Shown: positions 1 through 9,135 of the stretch, in pieces | Position numbering within the stretch: the stretch's first letter is position 1 | Layout of the letters: each line of letters begins with the position of its first letter | Assembly (NCBI RefSeq): GCF_019753045.1 | Contig: NZ_JAIELN010000003.1 | Coordinates: 182,624-246,623 of the forward strand | Length of the DNA stretch: 64,000 nt | From: Hyphomicrobium sp. | GTDB taxonomy: Bacteria > Pseudomonadota > Alphaproteobacteria > Rhizobiales > Hyphomicrobiaceae | Direction of reading: 5' to 3' | Notes under the pieces: generated by a model | Databases searched by the model: none | Told to the model about the DNA's origin: nothing | The model's input: the letters and a program-made list of their open reading frames with translations, nothing else | Program-made: the position numbers and the translations under genes

Positions 1-94
1 GTCATTACCTCAACGCAATACTAAGAGCCGACCCCGCAATGGCGGAGAACCTATCCGGAGCAAAAGCCCAGGTGAAGTGAAATATTTTGCTTTG

Positions 95-1354
95 CTAAGC
101 GAGTGCCCTTGCCGCCAAGTCTTTAAGCACTCTGCGTTGTTGTTCGGCATCAGACGGGAAATCGTTCTCGATCCACCAGCGTTCGAAAGCGTCGAGAACG
201 CGGCCGACGGCAACCCCTTGGGCAACGCCGAGCGCCATGACATCGCTGCCGGAAAAGGGCATTTTGGAAGCGTTCCAACGATCAGGCAGCAACGCTCGAG
301 CGCGCCAGTTTTGGGAGTTGGGTGAAGCGCTGGACCGGGCCCACGCGAGGCGTACTGCACGGCGGAAATTTTCCGGCCCGAGCCTGTAGAGGGCCGCGCG
401 GCCCGTGGCTTCCGGCGTTTGCGGATCGATCCCCGGGGCGTTCTCGAGGGCTGCTGCAATGCGATGGGCGTCGGCATTCGAGAGCCTGAGCTGGTTGGCG
501 AGAAAGACGTCGTCGCCCGGATGAATTACGGCGAGGGCCGCCAGACGCGTTATCGGATCGGGTGGTTCGCCGAGGGCCGCTTCGATGGCGGCGAGCCGGG
601 CGAAACGATCCGGCTCGATCTCAGTCCGGACTGCCAGTTGCAGAATGCCGGTGTCGTACATGAGGCCAAGAACATTCGGCGCGCCGGGCGCTACGAGGAG
701 TTTCAGCATCTCGGCGCTCACACGCTCGGCGGAGAGAAGGATCAGGCCATCCTTCAATGCTTCCGCAGCGGCGAGGCCGGTCGGATCGATCTGGCCGTTC
801 CCGTATTGGGCGCTGAAGCGAAAGAAGCGGAGAATGCGAAGGTAGTCTTCACGTATGCGCGCTTCCGCATCGCCGATGAAGCGGACGCGGCGTTTGCGGA
901 TGTCGGCGATGCCGCCGCCGACCGGATCGTAGATGTTTCCATCGAGATCGCAGTAGAGGGCGTTGATTGTAAAGTCGCGGCGGGAGGCGTCTTCCGTCCA
1001 ATCATTCGTGAATGCAACAACGGCGTGACGGCCATCGGTTTCGACATCCCGGCGAAGGGTCGTGACTTCGTACGACTGTCCGTCGCTGACGACGGTTATG
1101 GTGCCGTGGTCGATGCCGGTTGGGTAGGCGCCAAGCCCGGCATCACGCGCCAGACGCATGGTATCTTCGGGGGGCGCCGTCGTCGCGATATCGACTTCGT
1201 GGACGGGCCGGCCAAGCAGCGCATTGCGCACGGCGCCACCGACGACGCGGGCTTCGGCACCGCCTACGCCAAGTGCGGCGAAGACCTTCGCTAACGCAGT
1301 CGAATTCAACCACGGGGCGCTCAAGCGCGGCCATTTCAACGGAGTGCCAGCCAT
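95..1354 (-). CDS. cca: CCA tRNA nucleotidyltransferase
   Basis: This cytosolic enzyme builds or repairs the 3' CCA end of tRNAs from CTP and ATP. The 419-residue protein has the polymerase-beta-like head of the family: a glycine-rich loop (VVGGAVRN, about residues 37-44), the acidic metal-binding stretch EVDIAT at 53-58, and RRDFTINAL at about 125-133. After these comes the EDYLRILRFFRF segment of the RNA-binding part. Length is normal for alphaproteobacterial enzymes, and no HD domain is apparent at the C-terminus. The gene is the last of a minus-strand group with the DUF6111 and Nudix genes and starts only 3 nt after the DUF6111 stop, so the three are probably co-transcribed. It could instead be annotated as a poly(A) polymerase family member, but the motif set favours CCA addition. 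Confidence 0.93.
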   Translation of the reverse strand: MAGTPLKWPRLSAPWLNSTALAKVFAALGVGGAEARVVGGAVRNALLGRPVHEVDIATTAPPEDTMRLARDAGLGAYPTGIDHGTITVVSDGQSYEVTTLRRDVETDGRHAVVAFTNDWTEDASRRDFTINALYCDLDGNIYDPVGGGIADIRKRRVRFIGDAEARIREDYLRILRFFRFSAQYGNGQIDPTGLAAAEALKDGLILLSAERVSAEMLKLLVAPGAPNVLGLMYDTGILQLAVRTEIEPDRFARLAAIEAALGEPPDPITRLAALAVIHPGDDVFLANQLRLSNADAHRIAAALENAPGIDPQTPEATGRAALYRLGPENFRRAVRLAWARSSASPNSQNWRARALLPDRWNASKMPFSGSDVMALGVAQGVAVGRVLDAFERWWIENDFPSDAEQQRRVLKDLAARALA

Positions 1355-1357
1355 GGC

Positions 1358-1663
1358 TCAGGGCTTTGCATCCGGCTGCTCGGCCGGTTCGGGGACATGG
1401 ATGCTATGGCCGGGCTCCAGCTTGCCACCTTCGATCGAGGCCGGCACGTAAACGTCGCGCGGGCTGTTGTGAGACCGCGACGAGAACGCGACGAGCGTTC
1501 CGAGCATCAGCACTGCGCCGGCGACGAAAAGCCGAAGCAGCGGCGCCCGGCTTACAATCGTCGGCAGCCCCGCCCATTCGTCTTCCTTGAACGCGACCCA
1601 CATGATGTAAACGAGCGTCGGCAACAGGAAGAAAAAAATGTTTTCGATGACGATCCGAGTCAT
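1358..1663 (-). CDS. DUF6111 family small membrane protein
   Basis: This is a 101-residue protein of unknown function. Two hydrophobic segments (about residues 8-23 and 40-58) suggest two membrane spans. The conserved tail contains PRDVYVPA and ENGKL-like EGGKLEPG, the pattern I associate with DUF6111. The start at 1663 is chosen because its ATG overlaps the TGA of the upstream Nudix gene by 4 nt; an upstream in-frame ATG at 1717 would only add a hydrophilic leader inside the Nudix gene. It sits between the Nudix gene and cca in one apparent operon, an arrangement common in Hyphomicrobiales. The neighbours do not reveal its job. Confidence 0.8.
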   Translation of the reverse strand: MTRIVIENIFFFLLPTLVYIMWVAFKEDEWAGLPTIVSRAPLLRLFVAGAVLMLGTLVAFSSRSHNSPRDVYVPASIEGGKLEPGHSIHVPEPAEQPDAKP

Positions 1664-2325
1664 ATGCTGAAAAGTCTCCGATAGAGCGTGCGAATTATTC
1701 CAGCAGTTGCACCCCAAATATAGTGTTCTTCGTAGGGCATTGCATAGAAACGGCGTTCGACGCCGCCGAAGACCCGACTGTGTATCTGATGATTGGCTTC
1801 GTTCATCAGAAAAGCGAATGGAACCTCAAAGACGGAGGCAACTTCCTTTGGATCCGGCGTTAGCGTGAAGCCCGGGCGCACGAGGGCGACCGACGGCGTG
1901 ATGATGTAGCCTGTGCCCGTGCGGTAAGGCGGCAGGAAGCCGACGGGCTCTATGAAGGCATGATCCAAGGCGATCTCTTCCCGTGTTTCCCGCAGTGCAG
2001 CAGCCAACGGGCCAGCGTCGAAAGTTTCCACCTTTCCGCCCGGAAAGGCGATTTGACCGGCGTGAGACGGCAAATGATCCGTTCTCGCGGTCAGGAGGAC
2101 TGAAAGAGGCTGGTGCGCGATGATGGGCACCAACACGGCGGCTTGGCGAAGGCCTGCTGCATTGCGGGTGCTTCCCGGATTGAGATCATCGTCGCTTGGA
2201 GATTGCGGTTCGTCGAGAAGCGGCGGCGTCGCGAGCAGGCGAGATCGCGCCAATTCCTCGAATGTCGCCGCGTCGATGCCGGGAGTGTTCATATCGGTCA
2301 TAATGGGGGCGGAAAGTCGGTTCAT
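1660..2325 (-). CDS. Nudix hydrolase, CoA pyrophosphatase type
   Basis: This is probably a hydrolase of CoA or another nucleoside diphosphate derivative. The 221-residue protein carries a Nudix box from about residue 96 (GGKVE, then RETREEIAL), with the glycine, REXXEE and hydrophobic positions intact. Just before it lies the segment LLTARTDHLPSHAGQIAFPG, which resembles the NuCoA signature that separates CoA pyrophosphatases from other Nudix enzymes. The first 60 residues form a variable leader, and alternative starts at Met9 or Met12 are possible. The gene is first in the Nudix-DUF6111-cca operon and diverges from the exported protein gene beginning near 2410, so the 84-nt gap should hold both promoters. 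The substrate is inferred from motif similarity only. Confidence 0.85.
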   Translation of the reverse strand: MNRLSAPIMTDMNTPGIDAATFEELARSRLLATPPLLDEPQSPSDDDLNPGSTRNAAGLRQAAVLVPIIAHQPLSVLLTARTDHLPSHAGQIAFPGGKVETFDAGPLAAALRETREEIALDHAFIEPVGFLPPYRTGTGYIITPSVALVRPGFTLTPDPKEVASVFEVPFAFLMNEANHQIHSRVFGGVERRFYAMPYEEHYIWGATAGIIRTLYRRLFSI

Positions 2326-2409
2326 TGCTCAACTCTAGTCGAAGTTGAATGAAGACACGATCCGATGGCCGGGCTCCAATGAATCACGGTACTTTCTATT
2401 CGTGAATTC

Positions 2410-3684
2410 ATGCTGCGTCTCGAGACCGGCAAAGTGGAGCTTGGTGTGGCTTATCAGAGGTCGACATTGCCGTTTCGTTCGCTTGTTCGTTTCCTGGGAC
2501 TTGCCACGATGGCGCTCGGGACGATGTTTTTTACTCAATTGGCGAACGCTCAGGCGGTGTCGACCGCAGATTTTCTTGCCTCGCTTTCGGATGGTGAGAT
2601 CGAGCAGTTTCGTCAGTGGAAGGGCGCCAGGCGGGTTTTCGAAGCGGAACTCGACCAGTATTGGGCAGCAGTGGATCAGAAGCGCCTGGGGCGCAAGCGG
2701 AAGCGTTCCGGGAAAATTCAGTTCGATACGTCCGATTATGTGATGAGCTTCCCGCCGAAGTACCAGGGGCCGTCCCTGTCCGGCGATCTCGCTGCGAAAT
2801 ACGATCGATTTCTCGTCGCGCAGAAGCAGACCGATCCGACGCAGCCGAAAGAGCTTGCGACGGTGCCGGATTATCTGGTGGCTGCGAAAAGTGTCTACAA
2901 TTTCGTTCCCGAACGGGTGTCTGAAAAAGAATTCAAGCTTCGTTACGCGCGGGAGGCGGTGGCGCTCGGTCTTTCGAAAGAGCAGGTGGTGCGTGTGTAC
3001 GCGCTCGAGACGGGTGGCGTCGGCACCTACGATATGCAATCGGGACTTCATCCGACCAATAAAACCGGCCGAGCGATTTCAAGCGCGCTCGGCTATGCGC
3101 AGTTGCTCGATGCGAACTCGGTCAACGAACTTGCGCGCAGCGGATCGACTTTCATTTCGCGCATCACTCAGAAACTGCGCGATCCGCGCAACTCGCCGGA
3201 GCGAACCGCGCTTCTGAAGCACAAGCTTGCGGTGCTGAAGAAGATGTACGCCAACGTCAAGCATCAGCCATTCGAATGGACTGTGCAGCAGGCTTACGCA
3301 AAGACGCGCGAGGGCATGGGCATTCATACGCTCAACATCGACGCAGACATCGGGCCCATGTTGCAGGCGATGAAGCTGAAGACGTTGCAGGATACGGCGG
3401 CAAAGCAGGCCCGGTTTTCGCTATCGGGCGCTGAACTCGAGCTGATGAACTTGGCCGGCCCGGTGACGGGGCTTGAAATGATGGTGTCGCCTGGTTCGGA
3501 GGCGCCGACGACGAATTTCTTTGCGAGGAGCGCTTACTACGTCAACAAAATGGTGATCGGGCTGACGGGGGCGCAGCTGCAAGCCGAACTCGACCGGAGG
3601 ATGACGTTTGCCATGACGAAGCCCGGATCGTTGGAGTTCGCTGACGCTTTTGACACCATTGCAATGCGAGGCGCCGAGCGATAG
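2410..3684 (+). CDS. Exported lysozyme-like protein of unknown function
   Basis: This 424-residue protein is not one I can name. A hydrophobic stretch at about residues 25-45 ending LANAQA looks like a signal peptide with an Ala-x-Ala cleavage site. The leader before it is long, and a GTG at 2446 preceded by GGAG with 6-nt spacing would give a more normal signal peptide, so the start is uncertain. In the middle, ALETGG (Glu200) followed about 28 residues later by GYAQLL resembles the catalytic Glu and Gly-Tyr-x-Gln pattern of lysozyme-fold soluble lytic transglycosylases. This suggests cell-wall cleavage in the periplasm. The rest (a basic KRKRSGK patch and a helical C-terminus) matches nothing I know. 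It stands alone, convergent with the downstream OYE gene. Confidence 0.7.
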   Translation: MLRLETGKVELGVAYQRSTLPFRSLVRFLGLATMALGTMFFTQLANAQAVSTADFLASLSDGEIEQFRQWKGARRVFEAELDQYWAAVDQKRLGRKRKRSGKIQFDTSDYVMSFPPKYQGPSLSGDLAAKYDRFLVAQKQTDPTQPKELATVPDYLVAAKSVYNFVPERVSEKEFKLRYAREAVALGLSKEQVVRVYALETGGVGTYDMQSGLHPTNKTGRAISSALGYAQLLDANSVNELARSGSTFISRITQKLRDPRNSPERTALLKHKLAVLKKMYANVKHQPFEWTVQQAYAKTREGMGIHTLNIDADIGPMLQAMKLKTLQDTAAKQARFSLSGAELELMNLAGPVTGLEMMVSPGSEAPTTNFFARSAYYVNKMVIGLTGAQLQAELDRRMTFAMTKPGSLEFADAFDTIAMRGAER

Positions 3685-3722
3685 CCCGACGCCGTTATCG
3701 TGATCTACATCTTATCGCGGCT

Positions 3723-4793
3723 TCAGGCGCCTGCGTCTTCGGGCGTGAGGGCCGGGTAATCGGTGTAGCCCTTGGCGCCGCCGCCGTAGAACGTGGACGG
3801 GTCAGGCGGGTTCAGCGGTGCGTTCAGCTTGAACCGCTCGGGCAAATCCGGATTGGCGATGAACTGTTTGCCGAAGCCCACCGCATCGGCTGCTCCAGAA
3901 TTGAGGGCGGTCTCAGCCGATTCCTTCGTGAACTTCTCGTTGGCAATGAGCACGCCGCCAAACGCCTTCTTGATCGCCGGGTTGATCGAGTCCGGTGCTT
4001 CGTATTCGCGCGTGAAGAGGAAGGCAATTTTGCGCTTGCCTGCTTCGCTCGCGACGTAGCTGAAGGTTGCGAGACGATCGCTGTCGCCCATCGAGTGTGA
4101 ATCGGCGCGTGGCGCGAGATGGAGGCCGACGCGATCCGCACCCCAGACTTCGATGCACGCGTCGACGACTTCGAGCATCAGGCGTGCGCGGTTCTCGATC
4201 GGGCCGCCGTAGGCGTCGGTGCGATGGTTCGTCGAGTCCTGCAGGAACTGATCCAGGAGATATCCATTGGCGCCGTGAACTTCGACACCATCGAAGCCTG
4301 CGCGTTTGGCGTTCTCGGCGCCGCGACGGTAGGCGGCAATGACGCCCGGGATTTCGCTCAGCTCGAGGGCTCTCGGCACAACGTAATCGCGCATGGGGCG
4401 CACCAGGCTCACGTGGCCCTTCGCTGCGATGGCGCTTGGCGCGACGGGGAGTTCGCCGTCGAGATAGACCGGATCGGAGATACGGCCGACATGCCAGAGC
4501 TGCAGAAGAATGGTGCCGCCAGCGGCGTGCACGGCGTCGGTGATCTTTTTCCAGCCAGCGACCTGCTCATCCGACCAGATGCCCGGCGTGTCAGGATATC
4601 CGACGCCCATCGGGGTGACGGAGGTCGCTTCCGTGAGCATCAATCCGGCGGATGCGCGCTGCACGTAATATTCGCGCATGAGGTCGTTCGGCACGCGTCC
4701 CGTGCTGGCGCGGCAACGAGTCAGCGGAGCCAGCACGATGCGATTCTTCATCAAGAACGCGCCAGCTTGGAGCGGATCGAATAATGATGCCAT
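3723..4793 (-). CDS. nemA: Old Yellow Enzyme family alkene reductase
   Basis: This is an FMN-dependent NAD(P)H ene-reductase that acts on activated alkenes, nitro compounds and quinone-like electrophiles in the cytosol. The 356-residue protein begins LFDPLQAGAF and NRIVLAPLTRCRA, as OYE barrels do. It has LLQLWHVGR (substrate/FMN contact), the VEVHGANGYLLDQFLQ helix with the His/Asn pair, and TNHRTDAYGGPIENRARL. Near the C-terminus GGVLIAN and DAVGFGKQFIANPDLPER form the phosphate-binding end. The gene is monocistronic: DUF2235 lies 156 nt upstream on the same strand. A 16-nt palindrome at 4839-4854, about 46 nt before the start, could be an operator for an electrophile-responsive repressor. 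No nemR-like gene lies beside it. Confidence 0.92.
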   Translation of the reverse strand: MASLFDPLQAGAFLMKNRIVLAPLTRCRASTGRVPNDLMREYYVQRASAGLMLTEATSVTPMGVGYPDTPGIWSDEQVAGWKKITDAVHAAGGTILLQLWHVGRISDPVYLDGELPVAPSAIAAKGHVSLVRPMRDYVVPRALELSEIPGVIAAYRRGAENAKRAGFDGVEVHGANGYLLDQFLQDSTNHRTDAYGGPIENRARLMLEVVDACIEVWGADRVGLHLAPRADSHSMGDSDRLATFSYVASEAGKRKIAFLFTREYEAPDSINPAIKKAFGGVLIANEKFTKESAETALNSGAADAVGFGKQFIANPDLPERFKLNAPLNPPDPSTFYGGGAKGYTDYPALTPEDAGA

Positions 4794-4838
4794 TTATGTT
4801 TCCTGGGAATTGGGCTCTGAGATTGGTACCGGGGCAAG

Positions 4839-4854
4839 TGCTACCGGGGTAGCA
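4839..4854. promoter_or_regulatory. Palindrome upstream of the OYE reductase gene
   Basis: TGCTACC at 4839-4845 and GGTAGCA at 4848-4854 form a perfect inverted repeat with a 2-nt spacer. It lies 46-61 nt before the start of the reductase gene. Its left half repeats part of a TACCGGGGC element about 12 nt away. Size and position fit a repressor operator; this is inference from the sequence. Confidence 0.4.
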
Positions 4855-4949
4855 AAGTTGCAAGGTAAGTGGCACAGCGTGCGCCAAAATGCTGCTCTGC
4901 ATAGTTGTTGGAGCGGCTGCGATAACAGCGGTGATGCATAATCAAGCAC

Positions 4950-6128
4950 TCAGGCGTTCTCAGTGTGGACTTCCTCGTCGCTGGGTGCCTCCTCACGGGT
5001 GGGCGAGACTGCCGCCACAAGAGTTGACGGCTCGTAAATGCGCTCGTGAACGCGGCTGCCCTTCGCCTCGCGGATGGTTTGGCCGAGACGCTCGAGCGCG
5101 CTCTGGTGGATCGTCTCGTTCAACGAAATGAGGCCCTTGCCGAGCTTACTCGTTCTCCAGTTTCCGAACGCGCGGCGACGCCCATTCGGGATGCCGGCGA
5201 CATCTTCTCGAACGAGACGCAGATAGGGAACGCGACGGCTGAAGACGGAGCTCCACCCGGTGTCGCTGACGTGCTGAACGCCAAGGGGATCCGGGCGGCT
5301 CTCGCGTTCCAGCCTTTCGATATCAATCGCGAGTTCCGTCATCGATTGTATTTTTTCGATCATCCAGTGAAGCGCGAGATCCGATAGTTCCGTTTCGGGC
5401 GAGCCGCCGCCAACATCGGCGTGCGTGCCGGGGAACCACGCCTGCTCGACGCGCTGGTGCGACGGCAGCACGACGTCATCGGGTAGCGTGAACATCGATG
5501 GACGAAAGGCGCCGCGTGTTTCATCGATCGAGACGGCGTGGAGCGCGATATCGATCGTGTTGTGCCATCGGAGGTCGTGGCGGTTGAACCATCGTGCGAG
5601 CCAAGCCCATGGCCAATTCGGATTTCCGGCATGGCCCACGGTATCCCACGCACCGATGCAACGTATGCGGACCGGATAGTGACACGCGGCGCTGAGTTCG
5701 GCGACGGTATCGAATTTGCGGCGACGCTCCGATTTGCGGTAGAGCCGCCAGGCTTCATCGATCGGGAAATCAGCATCTTTTCGCGCAATGCCGAAGAGGG
5801 CGATAAAGCTTGCGAGGCTGCGCGCTTCGTAAGCTCCGCGCGAAACGCCGAACAGGTAGATTTCGTCGCCCGGTTCGTAGGTGTTGCGAAGAAACTCGTA
5901 GCCCGCCTTGATCCGCTCGCTGATTTCGAAGCCTGCGGCGGACCTCAAGGAAGGCAAACGCTCTTCTTCCGACGGCGCCTTGCCGAAAACGAAGCGGACG
6001 AGTTGCCATGTACCGCGATGGTCCGCCGGGAGAACAGCGCTGGCGAGCTTTGCAGCGTTGGATTGCGGCGACGCTTCGCCCTCGTCATCGTTCCACGTGC
6101 CATCCATGGAGCAGACGAGGCGTTTCAT
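4950..6128 (-). CDS. DUF2235 alpha/beta hydrolase
   Basis: This is a predicted serine hydrolase of the DUF2235 family, which includes the catalytic part of some type VI secretion phospholipase effectors (Tle1) but also many cellular proteins. The 392-residue protein starts MKRLVCSMDGTWND, the usual family opening. It has the nucleophile elbow GVSRGAYEARSLA at about residues 95-107, then GAWDTVGHAG and HADVGGG, which supply the remaining catalytic region. The start at 6128 is preferred because GGGGAAAGG lies 5 nt upstream; an in-frame ATG at 6155 is less well placed. It follows hemF by 66 nt on the same strand. No VgrG, Hcp or immunity gene is nearby, so an effector role is not supported. Confidence 0.85.
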   Translation of the reverse strand: MKRLVCSMDGTWNDDEGEASPQSNAAKLASAVLPADHRGTWQLVRFVFGKAPSEEERLPSLRSAAGFEISERIKAGYEFLRNTYEPGDEIYLFGVSRGAYEARSLASFIALFGIARKDADFPIDEAWRLYRKSERRRKFDTVAELSAACHYPVRIRCIGAWDTVGHAGNPNWPWAWLARWFNRHDLRWHNTIDIALHAVSIDETRGAFRPSMFTLPDDVVLPSHQRVEQAWFPGTHADVGGGSPETELSDLALHWMIEKIQSMTELAIDIERLERESRPDPLGVQHVSDTGWSSVFSRRVPYLRLVREDVAGIPNGRRRAFGNWRTSKLGKGLISLNETIHQSALERLGQTIREAKGSRVHERIYEPSTLVAAVSPTREEAPSDEEVHTENA

Positions 6129-6194
6129 TTTGCCTTTCCCCCCGAGGCCGCGCACCGCGGAACTAACGCAACGGAACTAGAATTTCCCAGTCAA

Positions 6195-7103
6195 TTAAGG
6201 CCACTTTACCACGGGCGGCATGGACGAGAGAATGCTTTCGACATTGCCGCCAGTCTTCAGGCCGAACATCGTGCCGCGATCGTAGAGAAGGTTATATTCG
6301 ACATAGCGGCCGCGGCGAACCAATTGCTCCTCGCGCTGCTCATCGGTGTAGGCCATCGAATAATTGCCTCTGACGAGCATCGGGTAGACGCTCGCAAAGG
6401 AGCGGCCCACATCCTGCGTGAAGGCAAAGGCTGCGTCCCAGCCGCCTTCGGCATCCGGCGGAGTCAGGTAATCGTAGAAAATACCGCCGACGCCGCGCAT
6501 TTCGTTTCGATGCGGCAGAAAGAAATAATCATCGCACCATTTTTTGAATTTTGCATAGTCGGCAACGGGGTGGGCTGCGCAGGCACCGTACATCGCGGCG
6601 TGGAACGCGAGCGTGTCGGCGTCGGATTGCGTGCGGCGCTTTTCGAGAACAGGGGTCAGATCGGCGCCGCCGCCAAACCACCATTTCGACGTTGCGATCA
6701 TGCGGGTGTTCATGTGAACCGCCGGCACGTTCGGGTTGCGCGGATGCGCAATCAACGAAATGCCGGACGCCCAGAATTCGGGGCTCTCTTCGGCTCCCGG
6801 AATTTGCTTGCGGAACTCGGGCGCGAATTCGCCGTACACCGTCGATGTGTGAACGCCCACTTTTTCGAATACGCGGCCGTGCATCATGCTCATGACGCCG
6901 CCGCCGCCTTCCGCGCCTCTATGGTCGGTGCGCGACCAAGGCGTGCGCGTGAATGTGCCCGGCGCTTCGCTCCCATGCGGAGCCGTCTCGGGGAGGCCGG
7001 ATTCGAGTTTCTCGTATGCCCCGCAAATATCGTCGCGCAGCTTTTCGAACCAGGCGCGGGCAGCTGCTTGCTTTTGCCCCAGGGGCGTATCGGATGCGTT
7101 CAT
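6195..7103 (-). CDS. hemF: Oxygen-dependent coproporphyrinogen III oxidase
   Basis: This enzyme oxidatively decarboxylates coproporphyrinogen III to protoporphyrinogen IX, the aerobic step of haem synthesis. The 302-residue length is standard. Family signatures include [13 protein letters not shown] near the start, [34 protein letters not shown] and the C-terminal [19 protein letters not shown] with [13 protein letters not shown]. The soluble enzyme is probably monocistronic or weakly linked to the DUF2235 gene 66 nt downstream. Haem made here would serve the bc1 complex and catalase encoded further along. I saw no clear FNR or FixK box in the 110-nt upstream region. Confidence 0.96.
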   Translation of the reverse strand: MNASDTPLGQKQAAARAWFEKLRDDICGAYEKLESGLPETAPHGSEAPGTFTRTPWSRTDHRGAEGGGGVMSMMHGRVFEKVGVHTSTVYGEFAPEFRKQIPGAEESPEFWASGISLIAHPRNPNVPAVHMNTRMIATSKWWFGGGADLTPVLEKRRTQSDADTLAFHAAMYGACAAHPVADYAKFKKWCDDYFFLPHRNEMRGVGGIFYDYLTPPDAEGGWDAAFAFTQDVGRSFASVYPMLVRGNYSMAYTDEQREEQLVRRGRYVEYNLLYDRGTMFGLKTGGNVESILSSMPPVVKWP

Positions 7104-7214
7104 CTAGAATTAGGTACCGTGTCTTGTTTTTGACGGAAAAGATCCTTAGCCCTAACAGGCATCCACGATCAACATCCGGTCGCTGTCGCCCGTCGGAACA
7201 TCCGACCCGCGGTC

Positions 7215-9122
7215 ATGCGCCGCTTTTTTGCTTGCGATAGACCCATGCTCAGCCGCCTCATGACCTGGGGGGAGACCCGCATCAAGCCATTCGCCGAGCG
7301 CTCAATCGAGCGCCCGCCGGATACGCTGTGGGCATTCTACTGGCACTTCATCAAGCCTCTTTGGCCTTATTTCCTGCTTCTGCTGATCGCGGGCTGCCTT
7401 GGCTCGACGATTGAAGTGGCGCTGATGGGCTTCGTCGGCACGATCGTCGACAAGATGCGCACCGAAACCGATCCAGCGAACTTCGTTTCGACGCACGCAA
7501 CGATGCTGACCTTGATGGCCTTCGTCGCGCTCATTCTTAGGCCGGTCGTGTCGGCGGCGCACGATTTCATAAAGAACCAGATGCTTTCAGCCGGCTGCAC
7601 GTCGCGCATTCGCTGGCAGACGCACCGCTACGTATTGCGCCAGAGCCTTGGCTTCTTTCAGAACGATTTCGCTGGCCGTGTCGCCAACAAGATCATGCAG
7701 ACGGGAACGTCGCTGCGTGAAAGCGTGGTGCAGCTCATCGATGCCCTTTGGTACGCGAGCGTGCAGTTCGTCGGATCGGCTTTGCTTTTCGCTGCGTCCG
7801 ATTGGCGGCTGACGGTTCCGCTCGTCATTTGGCTCGTCGCCTACATCGTTGCGCTGCGTTACTTCGTGCCGCGCATCAAGCAGCGCTCGACGGAAGCATC
7901 CGAAGCGCGCTCGATGCTCGTCGGCCGCATCGTCGACAGCTACACGAACATCATGACCGTGAAGCTTTTCGCCCACGCGGAGCGCGAGGATACCTACGCG
8001 CGCGAGGCGCTGACAGAGCAGATGCAGAAGTGGCAGGCTTCGCTGCGGCTCATCACGGCCATGGAGATCGTGCTCTATATTCTCAACGGCATCCTGCTCG
8101 TCGCGACGACCGGAACGGCGATCTGGCTTTGGACGCTGCAGTATGTCTCCGTCGGCGATATCGCCGTCGTCAGCGGTCTTGTCATTCGCATCGTGACGAT
8201 GTCGGGATGGGTGATGTGGACAATTGCAGATGTGTTCGAAAACATCGGCGTCGTCCACGAGGGCATGGAAACGATCTCGCGGCCGAACCTTTTGGTCGAC
8301 AAGCCGGACGCCAAGGCGCTTACCGTTCCGCGCGGAGAGATCCGCTTCGATCACATTCATTTCCATTACGGTGCGGGCCGCGCGTCTTCGGACGATGCGC
8401 CGCCGCGCGTGATTGAATCGCTCTCGTTGACCGTACGTCCCGGCGAGAAAGTGGGTCTTGTCGGCCGCTCGGGCGCCGGCAAGTCGACGCTCGTCAATCT
8501 GCTCCTGCGCTTCTACGACCTCGAAGGCGGCCGCATTCTGATCGACGGGAAGAATATCTCGGACGTGACGCAGGACAGCCTGCGCGCCGAGATCGGAATG
8601 GTGACACAGGATACGTCGCTGCTCCATCGCTCCGTCCGGGACAACATTCTCTACGGCCGCTTGGATGCGAGCGAAGCGGATGTCATCGCGGCGGCGCGAC
8701 GGGCCGAGGCGCACGAGTTCATTCTTGGACTCGAGGACCTCAAGGGCCGTCGCGGATACGACGCGCATGTCGGCGAGCGGGGCGTGAAGCTTTCGGGCGG
8801 ACAGCGTCAGCGCATCGCAATCGCGCGCGTATTGTTGAAGAATGCGCCCATTCTCGTTCTCGACGAGGCGACGAGCGCACTCGATTCCGAAGTCGAGTCC
8901 GAAATCCAGTCGAGCTTCGAAAAGCTGATGCGCGGCAAGACGGTGATCGCCATCGCGCACCGGCTGTCGACGATCGCCGCTATGGATCGGCTCGTCGTCA
9001 TGGACGAGGGGCGGATCATCGAAGAGGGCTCGCACGAGGATCTTCTGAAGCGCGGCGGGCTTTATGCGCAACTCTGGAGTCGCCAGTCCGGCGGGTTCCT
9101 GGCGCGAGAGGCGGCCGAATAG
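7215..9122 (+). CDS. ABC half-transporter, fused permease and ATPase
   Basis: This is an exporter-type ABC half-transporter that would work as a homodimer in the inner membrane. The 635-residue protein has an N-terminal membrane domain with about six hydrophobic segments (residues 45-340) and a C-terminal ATPase. The ATPase has Walker A GRSGAGKST at about 417-425, signature LSGGQRQR, Walker B ILVLDEATSALD and the H-loop IAHRLST. The length and order match MsbA- and multidrug-type exporters. An internal ATG at 7245 would drop ten residues and is an equally plausible start. It stands alone between hemF and the ICMT-like gene, so the substrate (lipid, drug or peptide) cannot be read from context. 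Confidence 0.92.
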   Translation: MRRFFACDRPMLSRLMTWGETRIKPFAERSIERPPDTLWAFYWHFIKPLWPYFLLLLIAGCLGSTIEVALMGFVGTIVDKMRTETDPANFVSTHATMLTLMAFVALILRPVVSAAHDFIKNQMLSAGCTSRIRWQTHRYVLRQSLGFFQNDFAGRVANKIMQTGTSLRESVVQLIDALWYASVQFVGSALLFAASDWRLTVPLVIWLVAYIVALRYFVPRIKQRSTEASEARSMLVGRIVDSYTNIMTVKLFAHAEREDTYAREALTEQMQKWQASLRLITAMEIVLYILNGILLVATTGTAIWLWTLQYVSVGDIAVVSGLVIRIVTMSGWVMWTIADVFENIGVVHEGMETISRPNLLVDKPDAKALTVPRGEIRFDHIHFHYGAGRASSDDAPPRVIESLSLTVRPGEKVGLVGRSGAGKSTLVNLLLRFYDLEGGRILIDGKNISDVTQDSLRAEIGMVTQDTSLLHRSVRDNILYGRLDASEADVIAAARRAEAHEFILGLEDLKGRRGYDAHVGERGVKLSGGQRQRIAIARVLLKNAPILVLDEATSALDSEVESEIQSSFEKLMRGKTVIAIAHRLSTIAAMDRLVVMDEGRIIEEGSHEDLLKRGGLYAQLWSRQSGGFLAREAAE

Positions 9123-9135
9123 GCGGCAGATCGCG

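Noticed and set aside
1..94. Partial gene at the left edge
   Set aside because: Only 94 nt precede the cca stop; no convincing conserved coding sequence is visible there.
4950..6128. Type VI secretion effector
   Set aside because: No secretion, spike or immunity genes in the neighbourhood; DUF2235 alone is not enough.
7587..9071. 494-codon minus-strand frame inside the ABC transporter
   Set aside because: High GC makes long antisense frames; the protein is His/Arg/Asp-rich with no domain, while the sense frame is a canonical ABC protein.
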